Shown here in pieces: positions 7,997-11,499 of a DNA stretch of 11,499 nucleotides. Both the position numbers and the translations under genes were made by a program. The notes beneath the pieces were generated by a model, which saw only the letters and a list, made by a program, of their open reading frames with translations, searched no databases and was not told the origin of the DNA. The stretch is from Thalassiosira profunda (taxonomy: Eukaryota > Bacillariophyta > Thalassiosirophyceae > Thalassiosirales > Thalassiosiraceae), in NCBI GenBank assembly GCA_036939355.1, contig JALLAP010000653.1, positions 1 to 11,499 on the forward strand. Reading direction: 5' to 3'. The stretch's first letter is position 1; the number at the start of each line of letters is the position of its first letter.

Positions 7997-9238
7997 ATGG
8001 GGAATAAGAACAGCGATAACGCCGATACTGGAGGGCTGAGGCGGCGGTCGTCGTCAGGGGACTCGAGCAGCAGCGATGGAAGTGCCAGCGAGGGAGGGAG
8101 CACAAGTGGCAAGGAGGATGACGTGCAGGTGAACCAACCGCCTCCCCAGTCGAAGACAGCGCCCAAATCCGCAGCGAGCAAAACGGACGGCAGTGGCAAG
8201 CACGTGAACCAAGTCCCTCCCTTGGATATCGCATCGAAGGTCCCTCCCGAGTCGAAGACAGCACCAAAATCCGCAGCGAGCAAAAAGGACGGCGACGATG
8301 TCATCTCGGCCCTGACGGAGGGCTTGGGTGGCGTGTCGATCGCCCCAAAACCCAGCGTCAAGGAGATCACGGCGCCCGAGGCCATAAAAAACGTGGCCGA
8401 CCTCCTCTCCTCCAAACGGTACAAGAACATCCTCATCCTGACCGGCGCCGGAGTCTCGTGCAACGCGGGTATACCGGATTTTCGCACGCCCGGCAGTGGA
8501 CTATACGACAACCTCGCAAAATACAACCTGCCATTTCCCGAGGCCGTCTTTGAGCTGGGATTTTACAGAAGCAACCCCGACCCATTTGTGCAATTGGCGA
8601 GCGAACTCTGGCCGGGATTGAAGCACTCCCCCACCATTACGCACTCGTTTATTGCGTTGTTGGAGAAGAAGGGAATGCTGCTGCGGACGTACACGCAGAA
8701 CATTGACATGCTGGACGTGCTGGCGGGGGTGTCGGAGGAGAAAATGATCGAGTGCCACGGTCACTTCCGAACGGCAGCGTGCACCAAATGCTCGCGTTCT
8801 TTCGATGGAAAGGAATGCAAGCGAGTTATTGTGGAAGAAAAGCAGGCTCCCACTTGCCGGCACTGCGGGGGATACGTCAAGCCCGACATTGTGTTCTTTG
8901 GTGAAAATCTCCCCTCCAGATATCATCGGATGGTGAAGCAAGATACGAAGAAGGCCGACTTGCTGATCGTGATGGGAACGTCTCTAATGGTGGGCCCCGT
9001 CAATTCTATACCGGAGATTGTGCGGAAGGATTGCCCGCGCATACTTTTCAATCGGGAATTGGTGGGGACGTTTGGGAGGAGGAATGGTCCGAGGACAAGA
9101 CGTAAGAGCTACGATAGGAGCGAGCAGAATGACATCTTCCACGGCGGGGATTGCGACGAGACCTGCCAAACGCTGTGCGATCTCTTGGGCTGGTCGGAGG
9201 AGCTGGCGGCTCTGAATGCATCCACCAGGCTGGGCTGA
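7997..9238 (+). CDS. Sirtuin, SIRT2/Hst2-like (class I) NAD-dependent protein deacylase
   Basis: One exon of 413 aa. Sirtuins remove acetyl or longer acyl groups from lysine using NAD+, releasing nicotinamide and O-acyl-ADP-ribose. The catalytic domain spans about 140-402. It has GAGVS (150-154), GIPDFR (158-163), TQNID (233-237) and catalytic H254 in ECHGHF. A zinc site is formed by C262, C265, C287 and C290, followed by VKPDIVFFGE (294-303) and MGTSL (326-330). DNLAKYNLPFPEA and the C-terminal GDCDETC...LLGW match the SIRT2 type. Residues 1-130 are a low-complexity tail: Ser-rich, then a repeated [14 protein letters not shown] 7997 is the first in-frame ATG (7868 is GTG). It gives MGNKNSD, which fits the N-myristoylation pattern, so membrane anchoring is possible. 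There are no introns, unlike genes 1-3. A cytosolic/nuclear deacylase is the natural reading; substrates are unknown. Confidence 0.93.
   Translation: MGNKNSDNADTGGLRRRSSSGDSSSSDGSASEGGSTSGKEDDVQVNQPPPQSKTAPKSAASKTDGSGKHVNQVPPLDIASKVPPESKTAPKSAASKKDGDDVISALTEGLGGVSIAPKPSVKEITAPEAIKNVADLLSSKRYKNILILTGAGVSCNAGIPDFRTPGSGLYDNLAKYNLPFPEAVFELGFYRSNPDPFVQLASELWPGLKHSPTITHSFIALLEKKGMLLRTYTQNIDMLDVLAGVSEEKMIECHGHFRTAACTKCSRSFDGKECKRVIVEEKQAPTCRHCGGYVKPDIVFFGENLPSRYHRMVKQDTKKADLLIVMGTSLMVGPVNSIPEIVRKDCPRILFNRELVGTFGRRNGPRTRRKSYDRSEQNDIFHGGDCDETCQTLCDLLGWSEELAALNASTRLG
8148..8293 (+). repeat. Internal 44-bp direct repeat coding a Lys/Ala/Ser-rich motif in the sirtuin tail
   Basis: Bases 8148-8191 and 8250-8293 match with three substitutions. 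They encode [14 protein letters not shown] and [14 protein letters not shown], 34 residues apart, each preceded by a PP pair. This is a small in-frame duplication in the disordered N-terminal tail. The first unit is wholly inside, and the second only partly inside, the segment misplaced at 6668-6958. Confidence 0.75.
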
Positions 9239-9394
9239 CGTGCAATGGATTGCGATGCTCTCGGTATGTTTTGGTGATGGCTATTAATGTTGCCTCTTAA
9301 GTTGAAACTATCATCTCTGTCTGTCACGTATTCTCCCTGCAATCCTTTGCATCTCCACATTCAATACAGACCTTTCTGATTTTTCTTGTCGCTG
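9239..9394. other. Convergent 3' intergenic region between sirtuin and chromodomain genes
   Basis: These 156 bp lie between two stop codons facing each other (9236-9238 and 9397-9395) and must hold both 3' UTR ends. The sequence is more AT-rich than the flanking coding DNA. No canonical AATAAA was found on either strand and nothing else is recognisable. Confidence 0.5.
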
Positions 9395-10369
9395 CTATCT
9401 GCGTTCATTCTCCATCAGCTCCTGCGTTCTCCGTATTTTCTGCTCCCACAATTCCTCAAAGCTCAATTTTGGTGCTTCCCTGTTGAGGTGCCGATAGGCA
9501 CTGTAGTCCGCTTCTTCGCCATCACTCCCATCATCATCGTCTGACGAGCCGAAGTCGTCCGAAGGCTCGTTAAAAAGTGGCACTCCCTTTCCCTCTCTTT
9601 GCACATGCCTCAGTGAATAGCTATCGTCGTCGCTGATGGGCTCTGATGAATGCACTGAATCGTCATCGGCATTATTTTCAGCTCCAGTCTTCCCTCCCGG
9701 TGTTTCTGTTTCATGCGACGGTGCTCCCAACTCAGCATTTGATTGCGATGAATTGCCATCGGATCTATCATCTCCCCGAAGCAACCGATGGCGGATGCGC
9801 TTTGTTGGCGATTCTCCCTCCTCTTTGAAGGGCCGCTTGCGCGAGGAGTCCTCCCCCTCCTCCTTCAGAGGCGTCCAGGAAATGACTTTGCACGAGAAGT
9901 AAATGTTTGCATGCTTCCACAAAATCTCGATGCACGCTCCCTCTGAGACCAAGAAATAATTGTTCCCTTGCACCGAGTCGTCGTCCCTCTCGTCATCGCT
10001 GCCGTCCAGCGAGCCCCTGAATGTCTCCACCTTCAGATCCACCGTCTCCCGCTCTCCGTCCTCGTATTCAATCACCGCCACGCCGGGGGTGCCCCTCTTC
10101 AGCTTCCGCTGCCGCGCTCGCCTCTGGAATCGGTCGACGTGCCCCGTCGACGCCACGTTCTCCAATGGCTCCCATGTGTCGTCGCTGGCGCTGTAGCCCT
10201 TCCACCGCGTTCGGTAGAGAGGGGCACCGCTCTTGTCCCGCTTGCTGTCCACGATCTTCTCGACTTGGTACAAAGGCTCTTCGGTTGCTGCTGATGCGTT
10301 GCTCTGGCGCTTCTTCGCCGCCTGTTTCTTGGAGCCGTTGCCGCGGCTGGCGCGCGACGAACGTGCCAT
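9395..10369 (-). CDS. Chromodomain protein with acidic C-terminal tail
   Basis: A 324-aa chromatin reader candidate. Chromodomains bind methyl-lysine on histone tails. After a basic, Ser-rich N-terminus (KKQAAKKRQ), residues 33-81 form a chromodomain with YQVEKIVD, WKGYSASDDTWEPLENV and an intact predicted aromatic cage (Y34, W56, Y59; compare Y24, W45, Y48 of HP1). Residues 95-118 (VIEYEDGERETVDL) and 140-168 (EGACIEILWK...FSCKVISWTPLKEE) look Tudor-like, possibly halves of a second reader module. The rest is charged, with basic clusters (RKRP, KRIRHR), runs of Asp/Ser and a final helix (FEELWEQKIRRTQEL). No HP1-type chromoshadow domain was recognised. ATG 10369 has a strong context (GCCATGG) and keeps all domains. 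The frame stays open upstream to ATG 10753, and a 54-bp intron there would permit a start at 10543, so the N-terminus is uncertain. Confidence 0.82.
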   Translation of the reverse strand: MARSSRASRGNGSKKQAAKKRQSNASAATEEPLYQVEKIVDSKRDKSGAPLYRTRWKGYSASDDTWEPLENVASTGHVDRFQRRARQRKLKRGTPGVAVIEYEDGERETVDLKVETFRGSLDGSDDERDDDSVQGNNYFLVSEGACIEILWKHANIYFSCKVISWTPLKEEGEDSSRKRPFKEEGESPTKRIRHRLLRGDDRSDGNSSQSNAELGAPSHETETPGGKTGAENNADDDSVHSSEPISDDDSYSLRHVQREGKGVPLFNEPSDDFGSSDDDDGSDGEEADYSAYRHLNREAPKLSFEELWEQKIRRTQELMENERR

Positions 10370-10476
10370 GGCTGCCCGACCTGGGCGGACGACGGGGTCG
10401 TTGCTGTTCTGCAGGCCCTGGTTCTGCCGCTTGATTTTTTCTGGGCGACCAACTGACGACGTCCGATGTTCGTGCA

Positions 10477-10530
10477 CTAAAAAGAGAGCTTTCTTACCAT
10501 CTTCCTTGCGCTTCATCGAGAGATACTTAC
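10477..10530 (-). other. Candidate 54-bp intron upstream of the chromodomain coding region
   Basis: On the minus strand GTAAGT at 10530-10525 and a pyrimidine-rich CTCTCTTTTTAG ending at 10477 frame 54 bp. Splicing would join ATG 10543 (MVRN) in frame to VHEHRTSSVG and on to the chromodomain. It is shorter than the other introns here (62-101 bp), and its length is a multiple of three without a stop, so it is not needed to keep the frame open. Confidence 0.35.
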
Positions 10531-10811
10531 CATTCCGTACCATACCTTGAGCCCAAAGTGGGCGCGGCAAAACACATGACGGTCTTGCAACAAGAAAAGC
10601 TGTCGCGTGCAAATGCTTGCACCTCGAAATCAAAAGCAGCCCGCCTGCCTCTCCTGTTATCCGCGGCCCTTTGCGGTCCCCGATCCTGCCGTGGGAGTGA
10701 CCACGAACTACCCGCCGCTCTGCACGCCCATCTGTAGCCAGCGGGCTTCGCATCTATCGATCTCACCTCGCGTCGTCGGTGGCGGATGCTGGATACGATA
10801 CACAGCAAACC

Positions 10812-10823
10812 CAATTGCAATTG
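10812..10823. promoter_or_regulatory. 12-bp perfect palindrome (distal of a pair)
   Basis: CAATTGCAATTG is its own reverse complement and contains two CAATTG E-box-type hexamers in direct repeat. Its centre lies 19 bp from that of the next palindrome and it sits just upstream of the plus-strand ATG at 10853. Confidence 0.35.
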
Positions 10824-10830
10824 TAGCGCG

Positions 10831-10842
10831 GTGCACGTGCAC
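10831..10842. promoter_or_regulatory. 12-bp perfect palindrome with CACGTG core (proximal of a pair)
   Basis: GTGCACGTGCAC is self-complementary and centred on CACGTG, the classic E-box/G-box bound by bHLH and bZIP factors. It ends 10 bp before ATG 10853, so it lies in the 5' UTR or at the transcription start. A regulatory role is inference. Confidence 0.4.
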
Positions 10843-10852
10843 CAAGCCAACA

Positions 10853-11499
10853 ATGGACCAACAACGGCGGCCACGCTGCAACAACCCGGCAAAGATATCA
10901 GTTGGGAATGCAGAGAACAATACGTGGGCTACGCTTCTGCGCGATCTTCTCGTGGCATTCGTTCCACTTTTCATCATCTACCAAATATCCACGCATCCAT
11001 TCATTGCAAATATCGGGCACCCCGATCCCAACGCTTTGAAGGAATACACGGAAGACGATTTGCACCAAATGTTGTACAGACATGCATTGAAGAGGAAGCA
11101 AGAGGATTTGCAAAAGGAGCATGCTTTCTTGGAATCAATGGAGACTGATAAGTGCCACGAGTATCAATTCATCGATCAACCAGAAGCCAAAGCGAAGCGA
11201 CGGAAAGCACAAAGGCGAAAGTTCGGGCAAAGTCAGTGGAGGAACAAAAAGGCGAAAGTGGGCAAGGCGAACAGGCCCATGGCCCGACAACCATCTCCTT
11301 TTCCGTCCTCGGCTCCCTGGTTGTCAGCTATATCCTCTGTATTGCGAGGCGATCATCCCGAACGCTCGATAAAAGGAGCAGAAGCTCCAAAACAACTCGA
11401 TGACAACCATTATTTGCAGGATGGGAAGGGAAGAGAAGAGGAAAGACGCAACAAGAGACCGCGGAAGAAGAAAATGGGAGCGAGGAGCAAGTGGAGGAG
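10853..11499 (+). CDS. Unrecognised membrane-anchored basic protein, 5' part (runs off right edge)
   Basis: From ATG 10853 (AACAATGG, purine at -3) the frame stays open for 215 codons to the end of the window with no stop, so its length is unknown. I do not recognise the family. Residues 1-24 are polar. About 28-46 (LLRDLLVAFVPLFIIYQIS) form a single hydrophobic segment that could be a membrane anchor or signal anchor. Then comes KEYTEDDLHQMLYRHALKRK, a likely amphipathic or coiled-coil helix. Residues from about 110 on are rich in Lys/Arg (KAKRRKAQRRKF, NKRPRKKKMG), like a nuclear or nucleic-acid-binding tail. No intron is needed within the visible part, although TATTTGCAG at 11411-11419 could be an acceptor. 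It is divergent from the chromodomain gene. Confidence 0.55.
   Translation, partial: MDQQRRPRCNNPAKISVGNAENNTWATLLRDLLVAFVPLFIIYQISTHPFIANIGHPDPNALKEYTEDDLHQMLYRHALKRKQEDLQKEHAFLESMETDKCHEYQFIDQPEAKAKRRKAQRRKFGQSQWRNKKAKVGKANRPMARQPSPFPSSAPWLSAISSVLRGDHPERSIKGAEAPKQLDDNHYLQDGKGREEERRNKRPRKKKMGARSKWR

Larger units (their letters stand above)
10370..10852. promoter_or_regulatory. Divergent 5' region of the chromodomain gene and the right-edge gene
   Basis: These 483 bp hold no independent gene that I can support. The chromodomain frame continues without a stop to 10753 on the minus strand, but that extension (10370-10753) has no recognisable domain and could be 5' UTR or an N-terminal extension. 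Nearest the plus-strand start are two 12-bp palindromes (10812-10823 and 10831-10842). No TATA box is evident. Confidence 0.4.

Noticed and set aside
7516..8526. Long open frame on the minus strand across the NSF-type start and the sirtuin
   Set aside because: It runs antisense to conserved sirtuin motifs and through the divergent promoter, in a different frame from the NSF-type exon, and shows no domain of its own.
11152..11403. Alternative plus-strand frame with a hydrophobic stretch ending in a stop
   Set aside because: The frame from 10853 is longer, has a good start and stays open across this region without any intron. I keep a small doubt, because a splice into this frame cannot be excluded.
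1..11499. RNA genes, CRISPR arrays, transposons and prokaryotic operon signals
   Set aside because: No tRNA-like cloverleaf, array of spaced repeats, terminal inverted repeats or transposase was recognised by eye; a tRNAscan or Rfam run would settle it.

Overview
This is nuclear DNA from a eukaryote with short spliceosomal introns (62-101 bp, GT-AG), short intergenic gaps and genes on both strands. A protein at 4144-7781 (minus) starts with a signal peptide that ends in an AQA|F site followed by a Ser/Pro-rich stretch. That is the layout of plastid pre-sequences in algae with secondary red plastids. Together with a VHL-like prolyl-hydroxylase type known to me from diatoms, this suggests a diatom, most likely Thalassiosira-like. 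The organism call is inference.

Six protein genes alternate strictly in strand. (1) 1-916, minus: 5' part of a secreted or ER prolyl-4-hydroxylase-like protein, running off the left edge. (2) 1197-4124, plus: an 882-aa fusion of about eight propeller-like repeats, a charged coiled coil and a 2-oxoglutarate/Fe(II) dioxygenase domain, in four exons. (3) 4144-7781, minus: an NSF-type double AAA+ ATPase in seven exons, about 914 aa after removing assembly duplications, with a predicted plastid pre-sequence and a degenerate D2 P-loop. (4) 7997-9238, plus: an intronless SIRT2-type NAD-dependent deacylase with an MGNKNS N-terminus. (5) 9395-10369, minus: a chromodomain protein. (6) 10853-11499, plus: an unrecognised membrane-anchored basic protein, open to the right edge.

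The layout gives three divergent pairs with shared 5' regions (917-1196, 7782-7996, 10370-10852) and two convergent pairs whose stop codons lie 19 bp and 156 bp apart. The genes do not form an obvious pathway. A sirtuin next to a chromodomain reader invites a chromatin reading, but nothing here shows it.

The NSF-type gene carries three assembly scars, each marked by a single n. Two are exact 72-bp end duplications (around 4410 and 5080). The third is a 291-bp piece of the neighbouring sirtuin gene inserted after the n at 6667 and differing from the sirtuin by one silent base. Collapsing all three restores one continuous reading frame with correct intron phases. No RNA genes, CRISPR arrays or mobile elements were seen.
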